In this document: one piece after another, positions 1 through 11,528 of the stretch
How the letters are laid out: each line of letters opens with the position of its first letter
Numbering within the stretch: position 1 is the stretch's first letter
Assembly: GCA_932521035.1 (NCBI GenBank)
Contig: OW051496.1
Coordinates: forward strand, 558,001-622,000
Length of the DNA stretch: 64,000 nt
Reading direction: 5' to 3'
Source: Oscheius dolichura
Taxonomy: Eukaryota > Nematoda > Chromadorea > Rhabditida > Rhabditidae
Made by a program: the position numbers and the translations under genes
The notes under the pieces: generated by a model
Seen by the model: only the letters and a program-made list of their open reading frames with translations
Told to the model about the DNA's origin: nothing
Database searches by the model: none

Positions 1-634
1 TCGGGACTTATTCTTTTTTTTGCAATTACTAGAGACCGGATTTTTAGGTGCTCGAATAGGCCAAAATAGGTGGAAAATAGGTGCAAGAAATTTGCGAAAA
101 ATAGCCCAAAATAGGTTCAAAATGAATTTTTTCGCTATTTTCAGACGTAAAACTCGTTTATTTCTATTCTGAAGTGCAAAATGTGAAAGCAAAAGACAAA
201 CTTTTGCATGAGGAATCGAAAAAAACTTTTTCTTGGAATTGATTTCCAACCATCTGCCGACTGCGCCACTGCGACATTTGTGCCTGCTGTAAGAGTCGCA
301 ATAGGTAAAGGTCCCCCCTTATCTAATTTTTCATAGTGGCCGAAAAATTGAATAAGGGGAGACTCTTACCTACTTTTGATGGAGAACGACTAATGGAAAA
401 TAGCGAAAATCTCATAAGGGGGGACCCTTTTATATATTTTCGCACACCTCTGTCAACCCCAAAAATAGTTGAAATAATTGGGAAAATAGTAAAATAGGTG
501 GAATAGTTGACGAACCCCCAAAATAGGTGAAAATAGGTGATTCAAAAACCCTTTAAAACGCTTCCCCTTGTCATAAAACATATTGTGGCCTGCATATCTG
601 CCCATAAACAGTCCGCAAATAAATAGGTGAAAAC
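1..634. repeat. AAAATAGGTG-rich low-complexity stretch, no gene seen
   Basis: The decamer AAAATAGGTG and close variants recur at about 62-90, 115, 485-500, 520-542 and 620. Two C-run/G-run arms, near 307-325 (AAAGGTCCCCCCTTAT) and 413-431 (ATAAGGGGGGACCCTTT), are inverted relative to each other and could fold. It lies just beyond the 3' end of the kinase-Kelch gene. No coding sequence is recognisable. Confidence 0.5.
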
Positions 635-2956
635 CTAAAAATCCGAAAAGAAGTTACAAAGACGATCAGACAAGGTTTGGGGAATAATCACAGAGGACAT
701 CACAGACCAAGAATAAGTAAGAGCTGCTCCATCTCGCCATCTCTCTCCATCGAATATTTCAACTCGACTCAGTTCATCATCATAGAATCTCCAGTAGTAG
801 TCGTCCTGTTGTCCACCAATTGCATAGATTTCTTGGTCAAGAATTTTTCCAGCAAAATTGGCGGAAGGATATTTCATTGGCGGCAACGATTTCCATGTTG
901 CATTTGATTCTTGAGGGTCGAGCTCCCACACAGCGTTAGTTGCACGAATAACAATCCGACCGGCAGTTACACCATTGATATCACCTCCACCAAATAGAAT
1001 AAGCTTATTTTCATAAGTAACGAGTGAATGGCCAGTGAGGGGCTCATTCACTGGTAAAGAGGGAAATTCAATCCAACTGTTATCTTCAGGATTATAACAT
1101 TCTGCAGCACCCGTGGCGGTTCTATTATCAATCCATCCACCACAAATAATTATTTTATTGTTCCATACTGCCGCTGCTGTACTAGATCTGGCATGTTTCA
1201 TATCTCTAAAATCTGTTAATAAGCTGGTTTTTATTTCTCCAAGTAAAAGAGAAAATCGAAACTGAACTCACGCCATTAATGTCCATTTATTCTCCTTCGG
1301 ATCGTATCTTTCCACACTTTTTAGTTCTTCTCTCTTTTCATCTTCTCCTCCAAATACCCAAATATCTCCATTCCATTCCAAACAACTATTTGAAATCCCC
1401 CAGCGCCCAACATTCATATCAGCCAGTCGAATCCATTTCAGATTTTTGTCCAATTTATACAAAACTTTAGGATTATTCGAACCACCAAATAAATAGATTT
1501 CTCCATTCAGATAAATTGCTCCACTACCAGAAGCCTCATAAGGTAATTCCAGTTCTATTTCAATCCATTGAGTTCTATCCCGGCTCAGTACTGCCATCCC
1601 AGCGTAGACCGCTCTCTCATTTTTCATTCCTCCAATAATCAAAATCTAAAACTAAAAATAATACAACCTTGTAAAAAACTTGCTGTTTTTTCCACTTCTT
1701 TCCCTTTTTCAACAAAAAAATCAACAATTTCCTTGACTGTCAGCCTCTCGGATATTTCTCTTTGCCAACATCTAAAAAATATTTTAAACACAGTGCGAAC
1801 TACCTTTTTATTAATTCTGCAATTTCTTCGTCAATCTTTTCAGAATCTATGGTCGGACGAAGTCCAACAAGAATTGATTGTATAATTGTGTGGTATGTCT
1901 CTCTCCTCAATTCCATGTACGGCTGCCTGCAATGAAAAACTTTCATAAAATTGAACAATTCTACGTTCTGTGGAATATTTCCCATATGGTAATCGCCAGC
2001 GAATAAACATCAGAGGCAGGACTACATTTTCCCGTTTCAATTACTTCCGGAGCCATGTAACAATTAGTTCCAGCACTGAAAAATACGAAAAGATTTATAA
2101 AGAATCCAATCTCACCCCTCGGTTGTAGTGGAATCCGAATATTTGGAAACTCCAAAATCGGCCAATTTCAGAATATTTCCAGCCACTAGGATACTGTAGT
2201 CAAATAAATTTATAAAACGGTCTCTATCCTACTTTGCCGGCTTAATATCCCTGTGCAGTACGTTATTGTCATGGAGATATTGGAGGCCTTCTCCAATTTG
2301 AACAATCCATTCACATATTTTCGACAAACCGTAGGATTTCCGGCGGTTGAAGATGACTGAATGGCACTTAATTAAAACATAAAAGAATCAAAACCATTTT
2401 TAAGACTTCCTTCTTCAAAATATTCCATCACATAACCCAAATATCGTGAATTATCCTCTCCATCCCAGAGAATTCCGTATATTTCGACCAAGTTTTTATG
2501 TTTATGCTGGAATATAGACAAAGAAATTGTTAAATAATTAAATTTACCTTTAGAAGGATGTCAACTTCCTTTTTGTAATATTCAAGAACGCGTTCACTTT
2601 CCCAGATAAACTTCTTGACTGCAATTTTCTTGGAATTATCTCGAAAACTCTTAATTTTTCCTTTGTAAACGGTTCCTCCACCGCCCATTTCTATTGGTGT
2701 CATTTCAGTGAATTCCTTTTCAGTATTAAAGGGAATTTCTGAAAATACGATACTAATACAGTTGAAAATTTCAATTTCTCACCTTCGTCTAGGTTTTTAC
2801 CGAACACAATTTTATGTAAAATGTCTTACCTTTCTCGAACACAAGTTTTCTCAATTTTTCCTCCAATTCTTCTTTCTCCCTTTTCAACCTATCAATTTCT
2901 TGTTGTTTCTCAATCGCCTGAGCTTCGTACATTGCCATGAGAGGATCCTCGCTCAT
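635..2956 (-). CDS. TKL-type protein kinase with C-terminal Kelch repeats
   Basis: Ten exons in reading order: 2956-2830, 2738-2549, 2506-2395, 2356-2233, 2193-2116, 2075-1965, 1926-1804, 1771 to about 1690, 1645-1272 and 1205-635, about 630 aa. The start is the ATG at 2956, 6 nt after a TTTCAG acceptor. Residues 1-43 are charged and coiled-coil-like. The kinase domain follows with an intact G-loop (GGGGTVYKG), beta-3 lysine (IAVKKF), catalytic HRDIKPANIL, DFG in LADFGVSK, CYMAPEV and C-lobe CWQREISERLTVKEI. It should therefore be an active Ser/Thr or dual-specificity kinase of the tyrosine-kinase-like or MLK style. The last two exons encode about five Kelch blades (VFGGEDEKREELKSVERYD, IIICGGWIDNRTATG, IYAIGGQQDD). 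Kelch propellers bind proteins, so the fusion could couple target binding to phosphorylation. The junction between exons 8 and 9 is the least certain. Function is inferred from domains only. Confidence 0.8.
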
Positions 2957-3465
2957 TTCTACAGCTGAAAATGAATTAAACTGAATGTAAGATGCAAGAA
3001 GAATGAGAAAATGGGCCGGCCGGAGGTTTATTGACTGCCTGAAGTGATAAGGGCGCATTATTGACTGCCTGATCCTGATAAGGGCGCATTTTGGCCGTCA
3101 TCACGGGAAGGAGACCGAATTCTGGTCGTTTTCAACTTATAACATTTCAGGGTGCCCTTGGAAGTGTAACCACTCTCATTTATTGTCTTTTTTTATTAAT
3201 TGTCATTTTAGTGAATTCCTTTTCAGTATAAAAGGGAATTTCTGGAAATACGATATTTTAAATTCTAAAAATGTTTACCGGACATTCTTGTTCTTTTTAA
3301 AAAAAAAAGAAAGTCGATAGGAAAGAAAGTGAGTTGACAAGAAAGGAGAAGATAAGGTACACGGCGCCGCAAAATTCTCACCAAAGTCAACAAATTGGGA
3401 GAAATTGTGTCGATTAGAGACTTTCTCGACACCAGGGTTGCACGAGATTTCGATTTCGTCTCGAA
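2957..3465. repeat. upstream region with a duplicated fragment of kinase exon 2
   Basis: Positions 3203-3257 repeat almost base for base the 3' splice site and start of kinase exon 2 at 2701-2752; on the minus strand both carry ACTGAAAAGGAATTCACT. A 20-30 nt phrase with GACTGCCTGA and GATAAGGGCGCAT is also tandemly duplicated at 3028-3092. This looks like the remnant of a local duplication upstream of the gene. No further coding sequence is seen. Confidence 0.5.
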
Positions 3466-3483
3466 AATCGAGACGAGATCTTT

Positions 3484-4065
3484 TCTCATTTTTTCTCATT
3501 TTCCTATTTTTTTATCAAGTTACTCGTAATCAGCACAAAATTCTATATTTTGGAGAAATTCAGAGAAATTCTTTTTTCAGAGAAATTCTGTTTTAATACC
3601 TAAAAACGCAACCAACTTAGAAATGTGGTTTCTAGATTCTTGGCGATTGCTTCCTTTTACATTTTCTCAATATTTCTCCCATCCCACGATAATTTCCACC
3701 CTTCCCCCAGGTGCCAAGAGTCTCTTTCCCGTCCTCCCTCCTCCCCAGTCCTCCAACTAAGAGATCCTGGCGAGTAGAGTGCCGTAATCAGCTGGTCCGG
3801 GGGACAGGTCTTCTTGGGAAAATTTAGCCAATCAGCTACGCGTCGTCAGTGGTGTTGGCTCGACGGGGAGGCTGTCCGGATTAGAACGGAGAAGGCGTCG
3901 GTAATGAGAGCGCTCGCTGGGTTCCCCAAATATGGTCACTGCTCGTAGAAAGCCAAATTAATCAACCAAAATCTATGATTTTCTAAATTTTTTAAACTTA
4001 ATATTGTTAAGAATTTTATGCTGATTACGAGTAACTTGATAAAAAAATAGGAAAATGAGAAAAAA
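3484..4065. mobile_element. TIR element (MITE-like), about 580 bp
   Basis: The left arm (about 3484-3545) and right arm (about 4009-4065) are inverted copies that share CTATTTTTTTATCAAGTTAC and TCGTAATCAGCACAAAATTC. The interior has no long ORF and no transposase. It resembles a non-autonomous DNA transposon. Clear target-site duplications were not identified. Confidence 0.6.
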
Positions 4066-5240
4066 GGGGTTAGAAATTGGAAATAAGCACAATGTTTGAA
4101 TTTTATCCAACGGGCACACGCTGTTTACGCTTGTTCGGTGGGGCGCGGTTACTGGGGGAGGACTTACCTTTTGGAGCGTCTTCAAAAACGGATAAATAAA
4201 CACTGGACATTCCATTTTCCAGTAGACAGCCGTCTGTCAAATGAAAGAAGACGAATCGTAAGGAGGATGAAACAATTTAAGAAAATTTTGAGTGGACAAC
4301 GAATTTGTTACTCGCCTGTTTGCACCAAACATTTATCCCTCATTCCAAGGAACAAAAGAGAAAACTAAAAAAAAGCAAAGGACTTACGAACTTCCAGCAA
4401 CGTTTCAAGAACGGCGGTATCTCCCTTGGACACGAGATCGCTACCATGACGGGACAGGAGAAGACTCGTCTCCAAAGAGACGGCAGATCTGAAAAATGGA
4501 TTTTATGGTAACTTACCGAAACGAGCTAATTTTATTCACTAGGGCTCTCTATGGATGCGCATCTATTAGCGGGGTGCTTCAAATAGAAAGGGTCGCTTTC
4601 CTCTCTGGGCTGTTACATTTTGATCTTAGTACGTATACTTCATGCGAATTATAAAACTGATTCAGCTCTTAATTATCTACTCTACCCGAAACATAATAAA
4701 CTCTAGCCAGATGAAAGAGCACCTTATTTTGGTAAGTTACTGGGAACTTTAAAGTTTTGAGCATGGGAAAATAAGAATAGCAGATTTTACAGCTGGATCA
4801 GATGAAATTTTTAATTAAAAAAACCGGAAACCTTACCTGTTATCCACTTTAGAAATGAAGAAATTCGGAGAAAGGGAAATGATTACTTTTCCATGACAGA
4901 CGGCGACGGCTCGAACCACGCAAAGCGTAGCAGAACGCTCTGAAAATGAGAAATAGAAGTTGTTGAAAATGCGAGGTTTCGCTTGCGCTAGTTTATAATA
5001 TTTTATTCAAAATGATACTTTTACCAGAATCCTACGATGAGAAAGAAAGGGTTGAAAAGGGACGACAGTGTCAACCGTTTTTCTGCTTTGTGCACGGCTT
5101 TTATTCGAATTCCGTTCATTTTCTCTGGTTAATCGACACAGATAATAGACACAAAGTTTATTAGACAGTTTTTTATTCTGCTTTCTGTATGTAGTAATTT
5201 TACAGCTTTTGTTCTAACGTGGCTAGTTTGGTTAGTTTTT
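4066..5240. other. intergenic; partial interspersed repeat and a tRNA-like scrap
   Basis: Positions 4095-4145 resemble part of the GTTTAC/GCGCG interspersed repeat seen intact at 18.7, 47.7 and 50.1 kb. Positions 4893-4948 on the minus strand carry a TGGTTCGAGCC box-B-like segment after a GCGTTCTGCTACGC hairpin, like the 3' half of a tRNA. ORFs here show no protein-like composition or convincing splice context. Confidence 0.35.
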
Positions 5241-5935
5241 TCTCGCCCCCGTACGTCGCTCGCGCCCCCGCTCGCTCCGCGACGTTTCTATCGCCAAAAA
5301 GTGAGTAGGTGGCGTTTCTTCCGTCCAACGCCTCGCCTTTTTTCCACTGGTTTCAGAGACGTTTGTCTCGATCAAGCTGTTGGCGGCTTTCCTGCCCTCA
5401 CCTCACCTTCCCGACGACGTTTCCCATCCCTTTATGCTCCCGAGACGTTCCCCGTACTCTCCCTAGTCCTCTCCCTCACGCGCGACTTCCTCCACCCGGC
5501 TGGCGTCCGCGGGGGCACGGTTGATCTAAGGAAGACCGGAGACAGCACAAATGCTAGCCTGATTCCTGATGATCTCCTGCCGCAAAACGTCCCACTCCTT
5601 TGCAGGAATGGGGCACAATTCTCATTTCTCGTTTGCTAGAAATGTAGTCTCCTCTCTCTGGTTGTACCACTGCCGCTTCTCACTCTCCTACATCTCCAGA
5701 GGTTGGATGCCATGTAAGCGGCTTCTCCCAAACGTCGCTCGCGTAGACACTCGTTACGCTCACGCCCCCGCTCGCTCCGCGATTCTTCCGTTCGTTATTC
5801 CTTATGCCTTGCTTTTCCTCGGTTTTCAGAGACATTTGTGTTGACCTAGCTTTCCTGCCCTAACCCCACCTTCCTAACGACATTTTCCCTCCCTTTACCC
5901 ACCCGAGACTTTCCCCATTCTCTCCCCTGTCCTTT
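5240..5935. repeat. diverged direct repeat, unit about 480 bp
   Basis: Both copies contain GCCCCCGCTCGCTCCGCGA (about 5262 and 5765), then a pyrimidine-rich tract with GTTTCAGAGACGTTTGT or TTTTCAGAGACATTTGT (about 5350 and 5823) and a shared CTTTCCTGCCC / CCCGAGAC(G/T)TTCCCC segment. The ORFs across this block are by-products of the repeat. Confidence 0.55.
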
Positions 5936-6084
5936 CCAGGGCTGTGCAGAAGAGATTTTCCTCTTTTCGGAACACAGAAGACGGAATTCTCAGCCGGAAA
6001 TAACCCGGAATTTCGAGTTTTCGGAACACGGAAACTGAACTCCGAACATCCCTGGTCCTTTCCCTGCTCCGCGACGTTCCCATT

Positions 6085-6190
6085 AGGCTTGGGCCAATCG
6101 TTCGGTTCAGTTTTCCCGAACGAACATGTTCGGTTCGGTTCGGGTTGATTTTCGGATGTTCGTGTACGTTCGCTTTTCCGAACAAAAATG
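6085..6190. repeat. TTCGGTTCGG-rich cluster
   Basis: About ten TTCGG or GTTCG words occur within 100 bp in both orientations (CCGAACGAACATGTTCGG is a local near-palindrome). No coding sequence is seen. Confidence 0.5.
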
Positions 6191-6627
6191 GCGTAAAACC
6201 GAACGAACAATGCCAATTTCCCGCGGAAAGCCAAATTGCCAAAGAATGCCAAATATTGGCGTTTGGAAACAAAATTTCGACTTTTGGCAACAATATCAAA
6301 TTGCCAAAGAATGTTTTCATCAGCTCAGCTCATTTTGACGGATTGTAGGAAAAGAATTTCAAATTCAACCTTTCGACAGTTGTTATTTTCAAAAGTCAAC
6401 GGTGTTACTTTTAAATCCTAGCTCACAAGGGAACCTTTTTAGTTTACCGTGGCTTCCCGCAACAAGACATATATCATTTTGTAGCCCGTCAAAAGCTCTC
6501 CTAGAAATTGTTTTCAATTTTTACCAAATGATCTGTGTGACGGCGTGGCAAGCATTTCCATTTAACATTGGAAATTCGAAAAACTGACCAATCGCACTGT
6601 AAGCAACCGTTGCCGCAAAAGAAAATG

Positions 6628-6800
6628 TGTCGAGATGGCCGAGTGGATAGTGCATCCCCTCACACATAATCCGGAAACCGGATAATCCGGGCATTTTCTA
6701 TTCCGTCATTATCCGTTATCCGCGGATGAAATTATGTGATATCCGGACAAGTCTTTATCCGTTTATCCGGACCGAAATTCCATTATCCGATCATCCCTGA
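6628..6800 (+). repeat. tRNA 5'-half-like sequence joined to an ATCCG-rich cluster
   Basis: GAGATGGCCGAGTGGATAG near 6635 matches the box-A region of a Ser/Leu-type tRNA, but no matching T-arm follows. Instead 6669-6797 holds about ten copies of ATCCG or its complement, including the perfect palindrome ATCCGCGGAT near 6717-6726. The tRNA part appears truncated and is unlikely to be functional. Confidence 0.35.
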
Positions 6801-6929
6801 TCCAGAGACAAGCCTAACGGATCGACTCCTGCCGGGCACTAAATGGTGTTTCCCATACGAGAGCACGTATCTCCCTTTTTCAAACGGTCCACTAACCTTT
6901 TGATTCATATTCCAAGCCAAGATAAGAAG

Positions 6930-7230
6930 TGACATAGGAACAGTTTTTCCTCGTTCAGTTTCATGGCAGCTCATTTCCTTCCCTCTCATAAAGTTCTTTT
7001 CATCTTGTTCTCCCTATTGCAGTACTCCTAAAACGATTACTAGTTGCACCCAAATTCCACACCTGAGCCTTGGTGCATGCGAGGACAACAATAAAAGCAG
7101 CAGAACTTGCATGCAATATGAAAAAAAAAGACTAACTTCTCAAGAGGTATAGGAACAGTTCTTCCTCGTTCAGTTTCATGGCAGTCTCATAAAGTTCTTT
7201 TCATCTTGCTCTCTCGATGGGTGGACTCTA
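6930..7230. repeat. direct repeat of about 75 bp, copies about 210 bp apart
   Basis: Two near-identical stretches, at about 6938-7012 and 7150-7212, share CCTCGTTCAGTTTCATGGCA and TCTCATAAAGTTCTTTTCAT. From 7230 to 8458 no gene is recognised. A motif variant, GCCACAGTTAGGCAGC, lies near 8148-8163. Confidence 0.55.
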
Positions 7231-8458
7231 AGATGAGCACTAGTTTAGAATAATGGTGTAACCATACCTGTGTGTAACCAACCTGTCCGAAAATTGGTCG
7301 AAAGCGAAGAGACGGTAGGAATCCGATAGAAAACGAGTTGGCTGACAGAATCTTGTCATTTTTCCGTCGTTTTTGGTCCTTTTTTGGCTCACTTCTGGTG
7401 CTCCCCAGTCCACCCGCACATCTTCTGTTCCATTTCTGAAAATAAACAGACAAAGCAGAGTCTAAAAATTGAATGGATTCTATTTCTCAACCATTTTTCT
7501 TCAGTTTCAGTCGAAAATAGCCCGCCCCGATGGTTTTCGAGCACTTCCAGTCTTCCCTGGTGATGTCCGGGTCCACAATGTGCTATACCAAACACCGCTG
7601 TGGACACATGGGATACCCGGACATCGGGAAGGCCGGGCCAGGACACTGTAAATCGAGTTACAGCTGCTAGGAGTGGCGGATTCACTCAACTAGCTGTCCA
7701 GATGGCCGTCTCTAGTCCCAAATTTCGCTCACAAAAGCGCTAATAGGAGGAGTAGCTGAAAAAGTAGCAAAAAATGCAACCTGGTGGAAGAGAAATGGAA
7801 GCAGCCGACCGCCGAGGAAGAAAAGAGATGTGAGAATGACCAAATAACCAGCCATCTGACAGAAAAACCGTCGAAATGCCGTCAGTTTACCGAAAATTTA
7901 CTGGATTCCCGTCAAGTGACAAGTTTGAATGGATTTTCGGTTATTTTCGGATGAGAATCTAATTTTTCTAGTCTGTAAGGGCTACAGCAGCAGGAGCCAC
8001 AACAACATGGCGCGTGAACACTGGTGTAAAAATTTGAAACTTTCAGGACCACGGACAGAATTGATAACGACTAGTTTGTTTTTCACTATTTTCTTAAGTG
8101 TTGAAAGTGAAATGCAAAAACTTCAAAAACATTCTCGCAAATCCGCAGCCACAGTTAGGCAGCGAAAGAGCTACAGCAACCCAACGTGTGAACTGTGGTG
8201 CACCAAAAAGTATCATTCTTATCGCGTTTTTGCTTCCAGATCGCTTCTTCGAGAAAAGAGAAGTCCTCGTAGCTTCAATTTCCAATGCCAGCTCCATTCT
8301 GCCTGAAAATCACGTGTAAACAAGGATTGCCGCCTTTTGCTGTCATCTCACCCGCTTGCGAAATATTGTTGCATTGGCGACTCACGCGAATGAATTTCTC
8401 ACTTGTCAATGGTGTGGCCTAATAAGTGAGAAAGGCGCATTGCATCCTCGTTGCTGCC

Positions 8459-9207
8459 ATGGACCCTGTCGCAAGCGCAATTCTAGTCGGCTTCGTCGCT
8501 GTCACCTCCCTCTTTTGGATCATTTTTCCAGGTCTGCCCACGTTTTACAGTTTTTAACAGCAATTCAGTGACATTACTTTATATCATCGCGTTTATGGTT
8601 GCCTTTTTTAGTATCTTTTTAACATTTTTAAAGGTAAACAGGAAATACTTAAGAGTTGTGTCCTCTGTTTTTAGCCTATGATCCCCATTTTATTCGGGCA
8701 GCCGCAAGAGCACATCTGGGTGAGTTATGCCTCCATCTAATTCAGCCACCTTTCAGCTCGTTACTTTGCTCTCGGCTCCTCTCGCAGTTTTATACGACAG
8801 AATTGTATGCCTCTTTCCCATTTTTCCTATCTTTTTAGATGCTCTTGGTGTTCATTCTTGAATGCTCTACCCATTTATGTTGTACCATTCTCTTCCTCTC
8901 CACCTTCCAATTCAAGGCTTTCCTTATCAATATTCCTATGGTTGTCTATCACATGAACGTCATGGCGAAACATGACATGGAGCCTCGAGTGAAGGTAGGG
9001 CAAAGGTTCACCGTAGATTTTGACATCTTCGCCACTATAAAAATGTTTCTTTAGTTGATTGTGCAAGAGGCGAACAGCCTAATGGTTCTGTCAAAGCTGA
9101 TCTACTACCTCTTCTTAATGTACTTCTATTATAACACGTGGGTCTTATTCTCCTCTTATTTCTCATCCCCTTTTTCCAGTATTGTGTCTAATCTATTGAA
9201 CACGTGA
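8459..9207 (+). CDS. cornichon-family-like membrane protein
   Basis: Seven short exons join in one open frame (8459-8531, 8551-8633, 8675-8719, 8757-8804, 8839-8994, 9055-9137, 9180-9207), about 171 aa with several hydrophobic segments. The C-terminal half fits cornichon homologues, which are ER cargo receptors and glutamate-receptor auxiliary subunits: the loop INIPMVVYHMNVMAKHDM aligns with the family's NLPLAFYHIYTYAKRPV-type stretch. It ends with an aromatic helix (LIYYLFLMYFYYNT) like the family's LAFYLLSFFYYLY end. The N-terminal half is poorly conserved and lacks the usual DELKTDYKNPI segment. Its start ATG and exons 2-4 are the least secure. The gene converges on the next minus-strand gene, about 140 bp away. 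Confidence 0.5.
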
Positions 9208-9344
9208 CTGTAAGAAGAAAAAACTGCATAAGCTAGATTGAGATAAATCTATTTTATTCAATGTTTTTCCGATACGAACGAACTCCATAAAATGGAGTAA
9301 AGCACTTTATTACTATCCAAAAACATAAATAAAAAATAAAGAGA

Positions 9345-9969
9345 TCATAAAAATTGATGAACTTTTTTGTCGATGTACTGCGCATTCAAGTAATAATCCT
9401 CGGAGAAGAGGCTCCCCGCCCGGGAGAGCAGTTCCAGTCCTTGGGTTCTTCTTCCAGGGAAGTAATTAGCCAGATATTCATCTTTTGTTGTTTCAACGGT
9501 AGAGAGGAAGGTTGTGACGTCGTTTATCATCTAAAAATGGAGATTTCTTGTGTCATTTGCAATGGAAAAGTGGGAAAGTGTGGATTTAGACGGCCGCAGT
9601 TGGCACACCGTGTCGCTGTGTCTGTTTGGCTGTGGTTAGAAGACCTCGAGCTAGAGTGAGTGAAAAAAGATTTCAAGTTTCACAATAAAGCATTTTCAAC
9701 TGCGGCGAATTCATTTCAGAAGAATCTCAATAACGCCACAGTTCACACGTCGAGTAGCTGTGGCTCTCATGCTGTGGCTCTCGCAATACCTGATTAGCTG
9801 AAGCATTTTTCGGTCCATATTTCTTATAAACCGCCGCCACGGCCTCTTTTCGTTGTTCTTCTGTCAATGTAAAGGTCACAGCAATGGGCAGGGCCAACTT
9901 ATAGAAGTCTTTATATTCCGGGTAGGTTTTTACATAAGCTGCCATGAAGGTGCCAGCAGCGTTTAGGTC
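9345..9969 (-). CDS. unrecognised nematode protein, 3' two exons (partial)
   Basis: Two exons, 9969-9790 and 9530-9345, join in phase 0 and end at a TGA. They encode about 120 residues with no cysteine and mixed helical character (for example AAYVKTYPEYKDFYKLALP, LTEEQRKEAVAAVYKKYG, DVTTFLSTVETTKDEYLAN). The upstream exon begins after an ATTTTAG acceptor in phase 0, so at least one more 5' exon, probably with the start and any signal sequence, lies further up on the minus strand and was not found. A transposon occupies 10.6-11.3 kb between this gene and the GPCR. I do not recognise the family. Confidence 0.55.
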
Positions 9970-10586
9970 CTAAAATTGGTTTTTTTTAATTAAAAAAGGC
10001 TTCCGACGTCCATATACAAAAAGAAATATATCACCGTGATCAGGAGAAAACGGCGAATTTTTAAGCCTATACCGAGTATGTTTGCTAGATTTTTTGGTAG
10101 AAAAAATGCGGAAAACGCTACATGGTTCGTAAAATACGCACAAATGACCCCGAAATGAAAAGTTTGGATAGAGAATAGGCTCTATATGTAGTCAGTCGCT
10201 TGGGACTCGGTTGCTTAGGGTCAAATTATCACTTTCACTTGGTCCCTGACAGTTCCTTTAATGATAAACCGTTCAAAATGGATTCCACTACATTTTAACG
10301 CGAAATAAGGTGGTTTCATACAGCTGCCATGAGAAAAAAAACGGGGTTTTCACGCTTCGTTTATTGTCAGTTGTCCGCTTTTTGCAGAACAACAAAATTA
10401 AGGATACTCTGGGCGAATTTCAAGTGTTAGATGTGCCAAATGAAAAGGAAACAGCTGTTTAAAAAAGCAAAAAAAGACTATTAGTGCCCTGGCGTTTTCC
10501 CCTTCTTCTTTATCCTGGACTCGGAATTAGCTCAATTTGTTGTTGAATTAATGGACATTCGAGACGAATGTCTAGAAAAGGTGAAC
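9970..10586. other. intergenic or 5' intron, nothing recognised
   Basis: AT-rich sequence without convincing exons or RNA genes. It may contain the missing first exon of the minus-strand gene ending at 9345. Confidence 0.3.
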
Positions 10587-11282
10587 AATTCGTTTGTTTA
10601 AAAAGAGGAATCTCTATAAAAAGTGTCATTAGTGTTTACTGTAGGTTTAAATCCTATAAAAAGGGAACAATTGAGAAAAGTGTACAAAAGGGGAACAATT
10701 CTAGTCACAAGTAAATACTAATAACCGCTGCTTTCAAGGCTCTGCCTCACGAAAATTCTTCTCTTTTAACTTTTAATGTTCGAACGATGCCCTTTCCAAA
10801 AGACAGAAATATGCTGAGCAATTTATGAAAGCTTCCCTTCGTTAGAATAAAAGTTAAAAATGAGGCTAAATTGAGCCTAGGAGGGGATCGGAGAGACGGC
10901 AGCTTCTCAGGATGTTCAACAAAGCAAAAAAGTCTCATTGGTGATCTCGTGGGCTGTCGGTAGGCGGTGTGTTAAAAGAAAAGGCCAAAATATAGTCCGT
11001 TTCCGACAAAACATACAGGTGGCATTGGAAACTGTTTGATTTATTGTTTGTGCGAGCCAGATATCTTTATAAGAAAATGGACAATAACTAGACGGTGTCC
11101 AACATAATTTGAATTTTCGTGAGGCAGAGCCTTGAAAGCAGCGGTTATTAGTGTTTACTTGTGACTAGAATTGTTCCCCTTTTGTACACTTTTCTCAATT
11201 GTTCCCTTTTTATAGGATTTAAACCTACAGTAAACACTAATAACACTTTTTATAGAGATTTCTCTTTTTAAACAAACGAATT
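10587..11282. mobile_element. foldback DNA transposon with about 170-bp TIRs
   Basis: The arms at about 10587-10755 and 11117-11282 are near-identical inverted copies. Both contain GGGGAACAATTCTAGTCACA, ATAACCGCTGCTTTCAAGGC and the terminal AATTCGTTTGTTT. The interior, about 360 bp, has no transposase. The arms share GGGAACAATT phrases with other elements in the window, suggesting a related family. It looks like a non-autonomous MITE. Confidence 0.8.
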
Positions 11283-11528
11283 ATATATACGAAACTCCAC
11301 GAAACTCCATGAAACTCCACGATACACACCAACTTTTTTACCACATATTCGCAATTAAATAGTTTCTTTATCTTGTTCTGCTGATATCAAAGTTGGCCGA
11401 ATTTTTTATTACGATAACAAAACAAATAGAGATCATCTGACAAGAATACCCGAAGTGGTTCCCCCGAAGAGGAAGCAAATACACGAATTTCAGGAAAAGA
11501 AATACAGTAGATAACCGGATGGGGGCAT

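Noticed and set aside
5301..5844. Two long overlapping ORFs with Pro/Arg/Ser-rich translations
   Set aside because: They coincide with a 480-bp direct repeat of pyrimidine-rich sequence; composition explains the open frames and no splice structure or family fits.
8459..8720. V-ATPase subunit e as the identity of the first exons of the cornichon-like gene
   Set aside because: FWIIFP and LKPMIPILFG are faintly similar, but key positions do not line up and the same frame continues into cornichon-like sequence.
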